Below, in pieces: positions 29,281 to 42,598 of a DNA stretch of 64,000 bases. How positions within the stretch are numbered: position 1 is the first letter of the stretch; the number at the start of each line of letters is the position of its first letter. A program made the translations under genes and the position numbers. Below the pieces are notes generated by a model. It had not been told where the DNA came from and ran no database searches. It saw nothing but the letters and a program-made list of their open reading frames with translations. This DNA comes from Sphingomonas canadensis (GTDB lineage Bacteria > Pseudomonadota > Alphaproteobacteria > Sphingomonadales > Sphingomonadaceae). The stretch is taken from the NCBI RefSeq assembly GCF_026013525.1, contig NZ_JAPDRA010000001.1, positions 949,019 through 1,013,018 on the forward strand. Reading direction: 5' to 3'.

Positions 29281-29781
29281 TCAACGGGCTGGCCGGGGAC
29301 GGCGCAGCCGGGCCGCGAGCTGGCGCACGCTCAGCCCGCTCACCGGATCGCGCCAGTCCGGCGCGATCGCCGCCAGCGGATCGAGCACGAAGCGCCGCTC
29401 GCGGAAGGCCGTGTGCGGCACGATCAGCCCGTGCCCGGCCCCGCCGCGCCTCCCATCGCCCGCCCAGGTGCCGCCCGACCACAGGATGATGTCCAGGTCG
29501 ATCGTCCGCGCGCCCCAGCGCTGGCCGGGCCGCCGCCCGAAATCGCGTTCGATCCGCTTCAGCCGCCGGAGCAGCGCAGGGGGCGTCTCGTCGCTCGCGA
29601 TGATCGCGGCGGCATTGGCGAAGCGGCGGATCGACGGGCCGATCGGCGCGGTGCGGATCACCGGAGACGCCGCGATCACCCCGCCCAGCGCCGCCAGCGC
29701 GGCCGCCAGCATCCGCTCGGGCGGCCCGTGGCGGCCGGGGCGGTTCGATCCCAGCGCGATGGCATAGCTTGTCGTCGGCAC
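29281..29781 (-). CDS. folK: 6-hydroxymethyl-7,8-dihydropterin pyrophosphokinase
   Basis: A 166-residue HPPK of folate synthesis. It transfers pyrophosphate from ATP to hydroxymethyl-dihydropterin. IALGSNRPG near the start, RRFANAAAI, the signature RWGARTIDLDIILW and the HTAFRERRFVLDPL segment are all present. The start is a GTG at 29781; a TTG at 29817 would overlap the divergent glycosylase gene. Only 23 bases separate the two divergent start codons. Confidence 0.93.
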   Translation of the reverse strand: MPTTSYAIALGSNRPGRHGPPERMLAAALAALGGVIAASPVIRTAPIGPSIRRFANAAAIIASDETPPALLRRLKRIERDFGRRPGQRWGARTIDLDIILWSGGTWAGDGRRGGAGHGLIVPHTAFRERRFVLDPLAAIAPDWRDPVSGLSVRQLAARLRRPRPAR

Positions 29782-29804
29782 GTGCAACCGCCTATCGGGC
29801 GCGG

Positions 29805-30464
29805 ATGGACGCGCCAAGCCCCCCGATGCCGCTCGCCGATACGGAGCCGCCGCGCGATTGCCCGCGCTGCCCCCGGCTGGCCGGCCTGCGCGATGCGTTG
29901 CGCGCGGAACAGCCCGATTGGTGGAACGCGCCCGTGCCCGCCTGGGGCGATTCCGGCGCCTGGCTGGCGGTCGTCGGCCTCGCGCCCGGGCGCACGGGGG
30001 CCAACCGGACGGGGCGGCCCTTCACCGGCGATGGATCGGGGGCGATGCTGTTCGATGCGCTCGCGCGCCACGGCCTAGCGCAGGGGGTCTATGGCGGCGA
30101 TCCGGGCGACGGGCTGCGGCTGGAGGGCGCGATGATCCTCAACGCGGTCAAATGCCTGCCCCCCGGCAACCGCCCGGTGCCGGAGGAAATCCGCGCCTGC
30201 CGCCCGTTCCTGGAGGATCAGCTCGCCGCGCTGCCGGGGCTGCGCGTGGTGATCGCGCTCGGCCAGATCGCGCACCAGTCGGCGGTGAAGGCGCTGGGCG
30301 GCAAGCTGCCCAAGGCGCGCTTCGCCCATCTGGCGGAACATCGCATGCCATCGGGTATGCGGCTGATCGACAGCTACCATTGCTCGCGGCTCAACCAGAA
30401 CACCGGGCGGCTGACGCCGGAGATGTTCGATCAGGTGTTCGTCCGCGCGCTGGCGCTGCGCTGA
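29805..30464 (+). CDS. Uracil-DNA glycosylase, family 5 (UDGb) type
   Basis: A 219-residue iron-sulfur DNA glycosylase that removes uracil and other deaminated bases. GLAPGRTGANRTGRPFTGD is the family 5 motif I and lacks the catalytic Asp/Asn of family 1. DSYHCSRLNQNTGRLT is motif III. CPRCPRL at the N-terminus and later cysteines (NAVKCLPP, IRACRPF) are the expected 4Fe-4S ligands. It starts 23 bases from the divergent folK; ATG 29826 is an alternative start. Confidence 0.9.
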   Translation: MDAPSPPMPLADTEPPRDCPRCPRLAGLRDALRAEQPDWWNAPVPAWGDSGAWLAVVGLAPGRTGANRTGRPFTGDGSGAMLFDALARHGLAQGVYGGDPGDGLRLEGAMILNAVKCLPPGNRPVPEEIRACRPFLEDQLAALPGLRVVIALGQIAHQSAVKALGGKLPKARFAHLAEHRMPSGMRLIDSYHCSRLNQNTGRLTPEMFDQVFVRALALR

Positions 30465-30491
30465 GGTGCCACGCCCGGCGGGGTGCCGCCG

Positions 30492-31196
30492 CTATCCCAC
30501 GGCCGTGCCGAACAGCTTGCCCACGCCCGCCGTCACCGCCATCGCCACCGCGCCCCAGAAGGTGACGCGCAGCACCGCCGGGCCGATGCGCGCGCCGCCC
30601 GCCCGCGCGCCCACCGCGCCCAGCACGCCCAGGCACAGCAGCGACGCCGCGAATACCCCGGGCACCACCAGCGACGCGGGCGCCAGCAGCGCCACCAGCA
30701 GCGGCACCGCCGCGCCCGCGGAGAAGGTCGCCGCCGATGCCACCGCCGCCTGCAGCGGCCGCGCCGTGGTCACCTCCGATATGCCCAGCTCGTCGCGGGC
30801 ATGCGCGCCCAGCGCGTCGCGCGCCATCATCTGCTGCGCCACCTGCCGCGCCAGCGCTTCCTCCACGCCGCGCGCGACATAGATCTGGGTCAACTCCTCC
30901 AGCTCGGCGTCGGGCTCGGTGCGCAGCTCCTCGGTCTCGCGCGCCAGATCGGCGTTCTCGGTGTCCGATTGCGAGCTGACCGACACGAACTCGCCCGCCG
31001 CCATCGAAAGCGCGCCCGCCAGCAGCCCCGCGACGCCCGCCAGCAGGATCGCCTGCCGCCCCGGTTCCGCCGCCGCCACGCCCACCAGCAGGCTGGCGGT
31101 GGACACGATCCCGTCGTTGGCGCCCAGCACGGCGGCGCGCAGCCAGCCGATCCGGGTAACCCGGTGCCGTTCGGAATGTTTGCTCACCGCGCGCAT
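30492..31196 (-). CDS. VIT1/CCC1-family iron or manganese transporter
   Basis: A 234-residue membrane protein of the VIT1/CCC1 family. The first helix carries WLRAAVLGANDGIVSTASLL, followed by GLLAGALSMAAGEFVSVSSQ with the conserved acidic and Met residues of the metal path. A charged cytoplasmic segment (residues about 85-140) and three C-terminal helices complete the five-helix layout. Homologs move Fe(II) or Mn(II). There is no rubrerythrin-like extension. It converges on the UDG gene. Confidence 0.9.
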   Translation of the reverse strand: MRAVSKHSERHRVTRIGWLRAAVLGANDGIVSTASLLVGVAAAEPGRQAILLAGVAGLLAGALSMAAGEFVSVSSQSDTENADLARETEELRTEPDAELEELTQIYVARGVEEALARQVAQQMMARDALGAHARDELGISEVTTARPLQAAVASAATFSAGAAVPLLVALLAPASLVVPGVFAASLLCLGVLGAVGARAGGARIGPAVLRVTFWGAVAMAVTAGVGKLFGTAVG

Positions 31197-31294
31197 CGCC
31201 GTCCCCCTTTGATTCCTTCCGTCGCCGCATGCCTCTTGGGCCGGGCGGTGGCTTGTGGGATGGATAGCCCGGGAATCGGGCGGGGGGAACGGCG

Positions 31295-31768
31295 ATGGCG
31301 GCAGACTTGCGATGGGGCGATGTGCGCGGCGGAACGATGCCGGGCGGGCGCGAGCTATGGCGCCGGGTGCGCGGGACGTTCAGCTTCCGCGGCCGCGCCT
31401 GCCGCCGCCAGTATCTTGAGATGCTGCTGTGGAGCTGGGTGATCGTCCTTGCCGCGATGCTTCCGGCCGATCTGCTGCGCGGCAAGAGCGGCCCTTTGTT
31501 CGGCCCGGGCGATAGCGTGCCGTTGACCGTCCTCTCCGCGGCGGGCGTGATCCTGATCATCCCGGTGTTGATCGCCTTGCTCGCCACGGCCGTGCGGCGG
31601 CTGCACGATCAGGACTCGGGAGCGCATGGGCTGTTCCTGCTGTTCCTGCCCGTGGTTGGCGGGATGGCGCTGTTCTGCTGGCTGATGTTCAGCGGCAATC
31701 CGGGCGAGAACGCATATGGCCCCGATCCGCGCTATCGCCCGCGCGTGCCGGGTGCCGATCAGCCATAG
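31295..31768 (+). CDS. DUF805-family inner-membrane protein
   Basis: A 157-residue protein with three to four transmembrane helices. The pattern TFSFRGRACRRQYLEMLL before helix 1 and VRRLHDQDSG before the last helices are DUF805 hallmarks. The C-terminal NPGENAYGPDPR is also typical. Function is unknown. A start at 31337 would sit closer to the domain. Its 3' end overlaps the convergent sulfite-oxidase-fold gene by 10 bases. Confidence 0.85.
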   Translation: MAADLRWGDVRGGTMPGGRELWRRVRGTFSFRGRACRRQYLEMLLWSWVIVLAAMLPADLLRGKSGPLFGPGDSVPLTVLSAAGVILIIPVLIALLATAVRRLHDQDSGAHGLFLLFLPVVGGMALFCWLMFSGNPGENAYGPDPRYRPRVPGADQP

Positions 31769-32415
31769 CGTTCCTCGGCCCATGGGTCGCCGCGCATATG
31801 ATATCCGTTGACCTCCCAGAACCCGGGCCGGTCGGCGCCCAGCAGTTCGATCGCGGCGATCCACTTGGCGCTCTTCCAGAAATAGAGGTGGGGGATCACC
31901 AGCCGCGCCGGCCCGCCATGCTCGCGCGTCAGCGGCTTGCCAGCCCAGCCATGGACGATCATCGCGTCCTCCGCCGCGAAATCGCTGAGCAGCACGTTGG
32001 TGGTGTACCCGTCATAGCCGTGCAGCATCACCGCCGCCGCCTCGTCGCGCGGGTGGACCAGCTCCAGCAGGTCGCGCGTGCGCACCCCCAGCCATTCGTT
32101 GTCGTAGCGCGACCAGGTGGTGACGCAGTGGATGTCGCTCGTCGCCCGCGTCTGCGGCAGCGCCTGGAAGGCCGCCCAGTCCAGCGTCAGCGGCCGTTCG
32201 ACCAGACCCTTCACCTCCAGCCGCCAGCGATCGGTGGAAACGTCCGGCTGGCGCCCCAGGTCGAGCACGGGCCAGTCCTTCACAAGATGCTGGCCGGGGG
32301 GCAGCCGCTCGCTCCCGGGTCGCGCGATCCGGCCGGTCAGGAACTTGCCCTCGCTCGCCCATCGCTGCTTGGAGCGGGTGAGCTTGCTGGCTTCGGGAAT
32401 CTCGGGATCGTCCAT
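31759..32415 (-). CDS. Sulfite-oxidase-fold molybdopterin protein
   Basis: A 218-residue cytoplasmic relative of the YedY/MsrP and sulfite oxidase catalytic domain. SDIHCVTTWSRYDNEW supplies the cysteine that ligates molybdenum, and LLSDFAAEDAMIVHGWAGKPL and GGPARLVIPHLYFWKSAKW form the pterin pocket. No twin-arginine signal is present, unlike MsrP. The substrate is unknown. ATG 32415 is used; an extended start at 32493 adds 26 low-complexity residues. Confidence 0.88.
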   Translation of the reverse strand: MDDPEIPEASKLTRSKQRWASEGKFLTGRIARPGSERLPPGQHLVKDWPVLDLGRQPDVSTDRWRLEVKGLVERPLTLDWAAFQALPQTRATSDIHCVTTWSRYDNEWLGVRTRDLLELVHPRDEAAAVMLHGYDGYTTNVLLSDFAAEDAMIVHGWAGKPLTREHGGPARLVIPHLYFWKSAKWIAAIELLGADRPGFWEVNGYHMRGDPWAEERYG

Positions 32416-32567
32416 GGCGCGCTCCGCATCGGATCGCGGCGATCCTATGGCCTGATTCGCATTCGTGGAAGCGGCGCCGGCCCGCACCCCCACCCGGCCA
32501 CCCGCAAGATACTGCCGATGGGTGGCCGGGCGGAGGAGCGGGCCGGCGCCGCCTGAACAGGCCGGCC

Positions 32568-32759
32568 TTAATGGATATCGCGCGGGTCGATGCCTTCCAC
32601 GGCGCGCTGCTCGAATATCTCGGCGAGCTTCAGATGCGCCTCGCGCGTCTTCGCGGTGCGCGCGCGGGCGGCCTTCTCACGCTCTTCCTGAGCGCGTCGC
32701 AGATTATATTCCGGTGAGAGCATGCGGCGGGCCATGCGCGCATTGTCGCACCAATCCAT
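32568..32759 (-). CDS. Small helical EYxxRR protein A
   Basis: A 63-residue, highly charged, helical protein: EYNLRRAQEEREKAARARTA followed by REAHLKLAEIFEQRA. It shares 15 of 34 ungapped positions with the small protein encoded at 47684, so both belong to one small family. No signal peptide or membrane segment. A start at 32735 is possible. Function unknown. Confidence 0.6.
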   Translation of the reverse strand: MDWCDNARMARRMLSPEYNLRRAQEEREKAARARTAKTREAHLKLAEIFEQRAVEGIDPRDIH

Positions 32760-32819
32760 TCCGGAGATACTACGAGATTGTCCCGAGGGGAGGCCAGGAA
32801 CGGGACGCCCCGGCGGCGC

Positions 32820-33683
32820 TCAGATATCCTGCACCAGCCGCCCGTACAGCTCCGGCCGGCGATCGCGGAAGAAGCCGAAGGCGGCGCGGTGGCGCTTCAC
32901 CCGGGCGATGTCGATCGCGGCGGTGATCACGCCCTCTTCCTCGCGGTCCAGCTCGGCCAGGATGTCGCCGCGCTCGTCGGCGATGAAGCTGGTGCCGTAG
33001 AAGGTCTGGCCCAGTCCGTTCTCGCCGCCTTCCGTTCCCACGCGGTTCGCCGCGATCACGGGCACCACGTTGGAAACCGCATGGCCGATCATCGCGCGGC
33101 GCCACAGCCGGGCGGTGTCCAGGCTCTGGTCGTGCGGCTCGTTGCCGATCGCGGTGGGGAAGAACAGCAGCTCGGCGCCCATCAGCATCATCGCCCGCGC
33201 CGTTTCGGGATACCATTGGTCCCAGCAGATGCCGACGCCGATTTTCGCCCCCGGGCCGTTCCACACCTTGAACCCCGTATTGCCGGGCCGGAAATAGAAT
33301 TTCTCCTCATATCCGGGGCCATCGGGGATGTGGCTCTTGCGATAGATGCCCTCGATCGCGCCGTCCGGGCCGATCATCGCCAGGCTGTTGTAATGGTGCG
33401 GTCCGTCCGCCTCGAAGAAGCTGGTGGGGATGTGGATCGCCAGCTCGGCGGCCAGCGCCTGCATCGCCTTCACCGCCTTGTGCTCGGCGGCGGGCTTCGC
33501 GTTGGCGAACAGCCCCTCGTCTTCGACGCGGCAGAAATACTCGCCCTCGAACAGCTCGGGCGGCAGCACCACCTGGGCGCCGCGCCCGGCCGCCTCGCGC
33601 ACCATTTCGGTCACGCGCGCGATGTTCGCGTCGATGTCATCGGTGAAGGCGAGCTGGAGCGCTCCGACGGTGATCTGGGTCAT
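32820..33683 (-). CDS. aguB: N-carbamoylputrescine amidohydrolase
   Basis: A 287-residue nitrilase-superfamily enzyme that converts N-carbamoylputrescine to putrescine, CO2 and ammonia. The catalytic triad is visible as Glu43 (PPELFEG), Lys in IYRKSHIPDGPGY and Cys in GVGICWDQWYPE. The length and the WDQWYPE motif fit AguB rather than other nitrilases. It follows aguA, which makes its substrate, after 88 bases containing a 9-bp hairpin. ATG 33683 begins at the homologous core. Confidence 0.95.
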   Translation of the reverse strand: MTQITVGALQLAFTDDIDANIARVTEMVREAAGRGAQVVLPPELFEGEYFCRVEDEGLFANAKPAAEHKAVKAMQALAAELAIHIPTSFFEADGPHHYNSLAMIGPDGAIEGIYRKSHIPDGPGYEEKFYFRPGNTGFKVWNGPGAKIGVGICWDQWYPETARAMMLMGAELLFFPTAIGNEPHDQSLDTARLWRRAMIGHAVSNVVPVIAANRVGTEGGENGLGQTFYGTSFIADERGDILAELDREEEGVITAAIDIARVKRHRAAFGFFRDRRPELYGRLVQDI

Positions 33684-33739
33684 GGCGCGCGACATAATGC
33701 GCTTTGCCCGGTTTCGCACCCCCCGCGCGCCGGCCGCGT

Positions 33740-33761
33740 CCTCCTCCCCGGCGGGAGGAGG
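33740..33761. repeat. Perfect 9-bp palindrome between aguA and aguB
   Basis: CCTCCTCCC, CGGC loop, GGGAGGAGG. It lies inside what should be one operon, so it is more likely an mRNA-stability element or dispersed repeat than a full terminator. Confidence 0.55.
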
Positions 33762-33771
33762 CGCGGATGCG

Positions 33772-34755
33772 TCAGATCCGCGGGATCTGCTGGCTGATGC
33801 AGTGCAGGCTGCCGCCGCCGGTCAGCACATGATCGGCGCGGATGCCGGTCACGGCGCGGCCGGGGAACAGCTTCTCCAGCGCGGCGATGGCGGCGGCGTC
33901 GTTGGCCTGGCCATATTGCGGCACCACCACCGCGGCGTTGCCGATATAGAAGTTCATGTAGCTCGCGGGCACGATCTCCTCCTCCTCGTCGAGCACGCGG
34001 CCCGGCGAGGGGAAGCGGACCACCTCCACGCCCGCTCGCGCGGCGCGGGTCGCGGCGTCCTGGTACACGCGCCAGTTGGGGTCGTTGTCGGTCGCCTCCG
34101 GGATCAGCAGCCGGTTCGGCCCGATGAAGCGCGCCAGATTGTCGACATGCCCGTCGGTGTGATCATGGAGCAGCCCGTCGCCCAGCCACAGCACCTGGCG
34201 ATACCCCAGGTCCTGGTGCAGCAGCCGCTCGATCTCGGACATCGACAGGCCCGGATTGCGGTTGCGGTTCATCAGGCATTGCTCGGTGGTCACCACCAGC
34301 CCGGTGCCGTCGCCGTCGATCGCGCCGCCTTCCAGCACCCATCCGTGCGTCTCGACCGGGATATGCTCGCGCCGGGCCAGCCGCTCGCCGATGTCGTCGT
34401 CGCCGTCCAGCGCATATTTGCCGCCCCAGCCGTTGAAGCCGAAGTCGTGCGCGCGGCCGTCGCCGCCGATGATCGCGGCGGTATCGCGCAGCCAGATGTC
34501 GCCGAAGGGCTCGATCACGATGCGCGCCACGTCGCCCGCCTGGCGCCGTGCCGCCTCGCCGGCCTCCTTGTCGGCGGCGACCAGGATCACCTTTTCGCCC
34601 TTGCCGCCGGCATGGACGGCATGGGCGAACATCGCCACCTCTGCGCGCGCGGGGGCCAGGTCTTCGAGCCACAGCTCGGCATGGCTCGGAAAGCCGATCC
34701 ACACCGCGTCGTGCGGCGCCCATTCGGGCGGGGGAGGGGGAAGCGTCTGCGTCAT
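33772..34755 (-). CDS. aguA: Agmatine deiminase
   Basis: A 327-residue guanidino-group-modifying enzyme that turns agmatine into N-carbamoylputrescine. FGDIWLRDTAAI, LEGGAIDGDG, HDHTDGHVDN and the C-terminal GGGSLHCISQQIP with nucleophilic Cys319 are all present. With aguB it gives a complete arginine-decarboxylase-dependent putrescine route, assuming an arginine decarboxylase elsewhere. ATG 34755 is chosen over an extended start that would cross an upstream palindrome. Confidence 0.96.
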   Translation of the reverse strand: MTQTLPPPPPEWAPHDAVWIGFPSHAELWLEDLAPARAEVAMFAHAVHAGGKGEKVILVAADKEAGEAARRQAGDVARIVIEPFGDIWLRDTAAIIGGDGRAHDFGFNGWGGKYALDGDDDIGERLARREHIPVETHGWVLEGGAIDGDGTGLVVTTEQCLMNRNRNPGLSMSEIERLLHQDLGYRQVLWLGDGLLHDHTDGHVDNLARFIGPNRLLIPEATDNDPNWRVYQDAATRAARAGVEVVRFPSPGRVLDEEEEIVPASYMNFYIGNAAVVVPQYGQANDAAAIAALEKLFPGRAVTGIRADHVLTGGGSLHCISQQIPRI

Positions 34756-34771
34756 GCCGCGCGCTCTAGCA

Positions 34772-34815
34772 ATTCCTCCCCCCGAACGGGAGGGGGCCCG
34801 AACGGTGGGAGGAAT
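34772..34815. repeat. 9-bp stem palindrome with internal G-rich repeats
   Basis: ATTCCTCCC pairs with GGGAGGAAT across 26 bases that contain a second CCTCCC/GGGAGG pairing and two GAACGG copies. It lies between the M28 peptidase stop and the aguA start and probably separates the two transcription units. Confidence 0.55.
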
Positions 34816-34831
34816 CCTGCTGCCCGGCGGG

Positions 34832-36475
<1,644 letters not shown>

Positions 36476-36606
36476 GGCTGTTCCTTAAAGCCTTGGATGG
36501 CGCAGGTTCTGGCAGCGCCCGCGCGCCGGGGCAAGCGGCCCGGCGGGCGGGCGGCACGCTCGGGCGGGGGGCGCTTCCCCGGCGCAGGCCAGCCGGATCG
36601 CGCGCC

Positions 36607-38244
<1,638 letters not shown>

Positions 38245-38335
38245 AGGCCTCCTCGCGTCTCCTCGCGCCAGACTGGCAGGTGTAGCGGCACCGGGCAACG
38301 GCTCCGCGGGCGCGTCTGCCAGGCGCCGAAACGAA

Positions 38336-38363
38336 GAAGGGCGGCCCCGCGGGACCGCCCTTC
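38336..38363 (-). terminator. Intrinsic terminator of rpsD
   Basis: On the reverse strand, GAAGGGCGGTCCC folds onto GGGGCCGCCCTTC (about 12-13 bp) and is followed by TTCGTTT, 27 bases after the rpsD stop. It is the best rho-independent terminator in the window. Confidence 0.8.
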
Positions 38364-38389
38364 GTCCGTTCCGTCGCCGGAAGCCGGGA

Positions 38390-39004
38390 TCAGCGCGAGT
38401 AGAACTCGACGACCAGGTTCGGCTCCATCTTCACCGGATAGGGAACCTCGTCCAGCGTGGGCACGCGGGTGAAGGTCACCTTGCTGGCGCCGTCGGGCGT
38501 CACATATTCGGGGATATCGCGCTCGGCCAGGCTCTGCGCCTCCATCACCAGCGCCATCTCCTGCGCCTTCTGGCTCAGGCTGATTTCCTGGCCCGGCTTG
38601 ATGCGGCGCGAACCGATGTTGCACTTCTCGCCATCGACGCGGACGTGGCCGTGGTTGACGAGCTGGCGGGCCGCGAAGATCGTCGGCGCGAACTTGGCGC
38701 GATAGACGATCATGTCCAGCCGCTGCTCGAGCAGGCCGATGAGGTTCTGCGACGTATCGCCCTTCATCTTCGAGGCGTCCTCATACGCCTTCTTGAACTG
38801 CTTCTCGGTGACGTCGCCGTAATAGCCCTTCAGCTTCTGCTTGGCGCGGAGCTGGAGGCCGAAGTCCGACATCTTGCCCTTGCGGCGCTGGCCGTGCTGA
38901 CCGGGGCCGTATTCGCGCTTGTTGACCGGGCTCTTCGGGCGACCCCAGATGTTCTCGCCCATCCGGCGGTCGAGCTTGTACTTGGCGCTGGAGCGCTTCG
39001 ACAT
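38390..39004 (-). CDS. rpsD: 30S ribosomal protein S4
   Basis: A 204-residue ribosomal protein that nucleates 30S assembly by binding 16S r[23 protein letters not shown] opens the gene, the [10 protein letters not shown] loop follows, and the S4 RNA-binding domain ([30 protein letters not shown]) comes next. ATG 39004 is the canonical start; the longer frame to 39115 is spurious. It is monocistronic here, with an intrinsic terminator downstream. Confidence 0.98.
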   Translation of the reverse strand: MSKRSSAKYKLDRRMGENIWGRPKSPVNKREYGPGQHGQRRKGKMSDFGLQLRAKQKLKGYYGDVTEKQFKKAYEDASKMKGDTSQNLIGLLEQRLDMIVYRAKFAPTIFAARQLVNHGHVRVDGEKCNIGSRRIKPGQEISLSQKAQEMALVMEAQSLAERDIPEYVTPDGASKVTFTRVPTLDEVPYPVKMEPNLVVEFYSR

Positions 39005-39208
39005 TTGAAATCCTTCACACAATTGCCAATAACGTTGACCCGGAGGCTGGAAGCCGCCTGATCGCGTTTCCGGTATCGCCTGCTCTCGCATGGAGATGCA
39101 GGGCCGCCGCTTCACCGGAGTGCGGGGCCGATTGCGAAGGCGCGCGCCTAGCGGCGCAGGGGCGCAGAGTCAAGCTGCTGCCGTCCGGCGGTGTGGCCGG
39201 GACGTGCC

Positions 39209-39424
39209 TCAGTCGCGGCGCTGGTTTGCCGAAGCATCGCGCAGGGCGCGCACGGCGTCGCGGTCCGCCTCCTGCCATTCCTCGCGCGTCTTGCAGACTT
39301 TACGACGGCCAAGGCGCGATCCGATAGGAGGGTCCATCATGCGGCAGACCTTTTCGGGCTTAGCTGCGGGCCGGGTGTCAGTATCCTGAAAGGCAAGCGA
39401 AAGCAGCAACGCAACAGACAACAT
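39209..39424 (-). CDS. Small secreted protein with conserved two-cysteine motif
   Basis: A 71-residue protein with a signal peptide (MLSVALLLSLAFQ). The mature part reads KVCRMMDPPIGSRLGRRKVC followed by KTREEW. The two cysteines flank a GSRLG turn and probably form a disulfide. I recognise this as a short C-x-GSRLG-x-C type of exported protein common in sphingomonads, without a known function. ATG 39424 gives a clean signal peptide; a longer frame to 39544 does not. Confidence 0.65.
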   Translation of the reverse strand: MLSVALLLSLAFQDTDTRPAAKPEKVCRMMDPPIGSRLGRRKVCKTREEWQEADRDAVRALRDASANQRRD

Positions 39425-39565
39425 GGGCGCGATGGTCCCCGAACATGGGAGGAGGAAGGAAAAACCGTCCGCGATAGCGTCCGGATGCCGCGATCTAGCC
39501 ATGCTGCGTCGCACAAGTCCAGCGCCGTTTTTTGGCAAATTCAACCAAATACGACGAACTGTTGA

Positions 39566-40309
39566 TCAGTTGCGTGGTCGCTTCTTGCCTTCCAGCGCGG
39601 AGAGTACCCCGCGCAGCGTGCGTATCTCCTGCGCGCTCCACCCCGGTTTGGTCAGCAGCGTGCGCAGCGTCCGCCGCGTGGCGGGGGTGCGCTCGGGGGG
39701 GTGATAGAAGCCCGTCGCATCCAGCATCGTGTCGAGCTGGCCGAACAGCCCCTCCAGCTCGGCCTGCGGCGCGGGTGGATCGATCGCCTCCAGCGTCGGC
39801 TGCGCCAGCGCCTGCGACTTGGACCATTCATAGGCCATCAGGATCACGGCCTGGGCCAGGTTGAGCGATCCGAATTCGGGGTTGATCGGCACGGTCACGA
39901 TCGCGCGCGCCAGCGCCACGTCCTCGGTTTCCAGCCCGGACCGCTCGGGGCCGAACAGGATCGCGCAGCGCCCGGCGGCGGTGCGGATGTCGCGCGCGGC
40001 CTCTTCGGGCGTCAGCACCGGCTTGGTCACGCCGCGCTTGCGCACCGTGGTGGCGAAGACGTGCGCGCAATCGGCCACCGCCTCGGCCACGCTGCCGAAC
40101 ACGCGCGCGCCGGAAAGCACGATGTCCGCGCCGCTGGCGGCCGGGCCGGCGCTGGGATTGGGCCAGCCGTCGCGCGGGGCCACCAGGCGCATCTCGACCA
40201 GCCCGAAATTGAGCATCGCGCGCGCCGCCTTGCCGATGTTCTCGCCAAGCTGGGGCCGGACGAGAACGATGACGGGGGCGGCGCTCGGCGGATCGGCGGG
40301 CGTGCTCAC
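39566..40309 (-). CDS. trmJ: tRNA (cytidine/uridine-2'-O-)-methyltransferase TrmJ
   Basis: A 247-residue SPOUT methyltransferase, predicted to methylate the ribose at tRNA position 32. Motif 1 is [20 protein letters not shown], motif 2 [10 protein letters not shown], and motif 3 [20 protein letters not shown], which together form the SAM knot. The start is a GTG at 40309 whose GTGA overlaps the nrdR stop by four bases. It ends the rpiB-glyA-nrdR-trmJ chain. Confidence 0.92.
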   Translation of the reverse strand: MSTPADPPSAAPVIVLVRPQLGENIGKAARAMLNFGLVEMRLVAPRDGWPNPSAGPAASGADIVLSGARVFGSVAEAVADCAHVFATTVRKRGVTKPVLTPEEAARDIRTAAGRCAILFGPERSGLETEDVALARAIVTVPINPEFGSLNLAQAVILMAYEWSKSQALAQPTLEAIDPPAPQAELEGLFGQLDTMLDATGFYHPPERTPATRRTLRTLLTKPGWSAQEIRTLRGVLSALEGKKRPRN

Positions 40310-40766
40310 CCCTTGCCCGCCTCGCTCACGTTCCCGGCGAATTCCTCGAAATCCTTGGCTTCGCGGAAGTCCTTGTAGACGCTGGCGAAGCGGATGTAGG
40401 CGACGGGGTCCAGCCCCTTCAGCCCGTCCATCACCATCGCGCCGATCTGGTCCGACGGGATCTCGCTCTCGCCCAGCGTTTCGAGCTGGCGCTGGATGCC
40501 GGACACCAGCTTTTCCACCTGCGCGCCGGTGATCGGCCGCTTGCGGCACGCGATCGACACCGAACGGACCAGCTTGTCGCGTTCGAACGGCTCGCGCCGG
40601 TCGTCGCTCTTCAGCACGGTCAGGTCGCGAAGCTGGATGCGTTCGAAGGTGGTGAAGCGCGCGCCGCAGCCCTCGCACTGCCGCCTGCGCCGGATCGCCG
40701 CCCCGTCTTCGGTGGGGCGGCTGTCCTTCACCTGGCTGTCCTCATGTCCGCAAAAGGGGCAGCGCA

Positions 40767-40767
<1 letters not shown>
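40306..40767 (-). CDS. nrdR: Transcriptional repressor NrdR
   Basis: A 153-residue repressor of ribonucleotide reductase genes. An N-terminal zinc ribbon ([13 protein letters not shown], then [17 protein letters not shown]) is followed by an ATP-cone domain ([20 protein letters not shown]). It senses dATP/ATP. Its ATG overlaps the glyA TAA by one base, and its TGA overlaps the trmJ start. No ribonucleotide reductase gene is in the window. Confidence 0.97.
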
Positions 40768-42079
<1,312 letters not shown>

Positions 42080-42083
<4 letters not shown>

Positions 42084-42532
42084 GCGGGGCTCCTTGTCGG
42101 TTGGGTAAGCTTGCGGACGCGGCCTTCGTGGCGGCCGCCGTCGAACTCGGCGTTGAGGAAGGTCTGCACGCACGCCTTGGCCATCTCGATGCCGATCAGG
42201 CGGGCGCCCAGCGCGATCACGTTCGCGTCGTTGTGATTGCGCGCCAGCCGCGCCGACAGCGGCTCGGACACCAGCGCGCAGCGCACCGCCGGGTTGCGGT
42301 TGGCGGCGATCGAGATGCCGACGCCCGATCCGCACAGTGCGACGCCGAACTGCGCCTGGCCCGCGGCGATGGCATCGCCGATGCGATAGCCATAGTCGGG
42401 ATAATCGACGCTCTCGGGGCCGTTCGTGCCCAGATCGATCACCTCATGGCCGCGTTCACGCAACCAATCGGCGATTTCAGACTTCATGCTGAAGGCAGCA
42501 TGATCCGATGCTATGACGATGCGGTGCAGCAT
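42080..42532 (-). CDS. rpiB: Ribose-5-phosphate isomerase B
   Basis: A 150-residue RpiB/LacAB-family isomerase of the pentose phosphate pathway. [29 protein letters not shown] and the catalytic cysteine loop [13 protein letters not shown] are intact, as is [16 protein letters not shown]. It is the first gene of the rpiB-glyA-nrdR-trmJ chain. The 66-base gap to the divergent lipoprotein gene holds two inverted repeats. Confidence 0.96.
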
Positions 42533-42541
42533 GGCGCTGCT

Positions 42542-42557
42542 CCCTACGCGCGTAGGG
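42542..42557. promoter_or_regulatory. Perfect 16-bp palindrome between rpiB and lipoprotein gene
   Basis: CCCTACGC directly followed by GCGTAGGG, only 9 bases from the rpiB ATG. A bound protein would overlap rpiB initiation and possibly both divergent promoters. Confidence 0.5.
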
Positions 42558-42560
42558 GTA

Positions 42561-42579
42561 TCGTTGGCTAGACCAACGA
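42561..42579. promoter_or_regulatory. Second dyad in the rpiB/lipoprotein gap
   Basis: TCGTTGG-CTAGA-CCAACGA, adjacent to the first palindrome. It may be an operator, or a 5'-leader hairpin of the lipoprotein mRNA ending 19 bases before its ATG. Confidence 0.45.
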
Positions 42580-42598
42580 CATCAATATGGAGTTGCAG

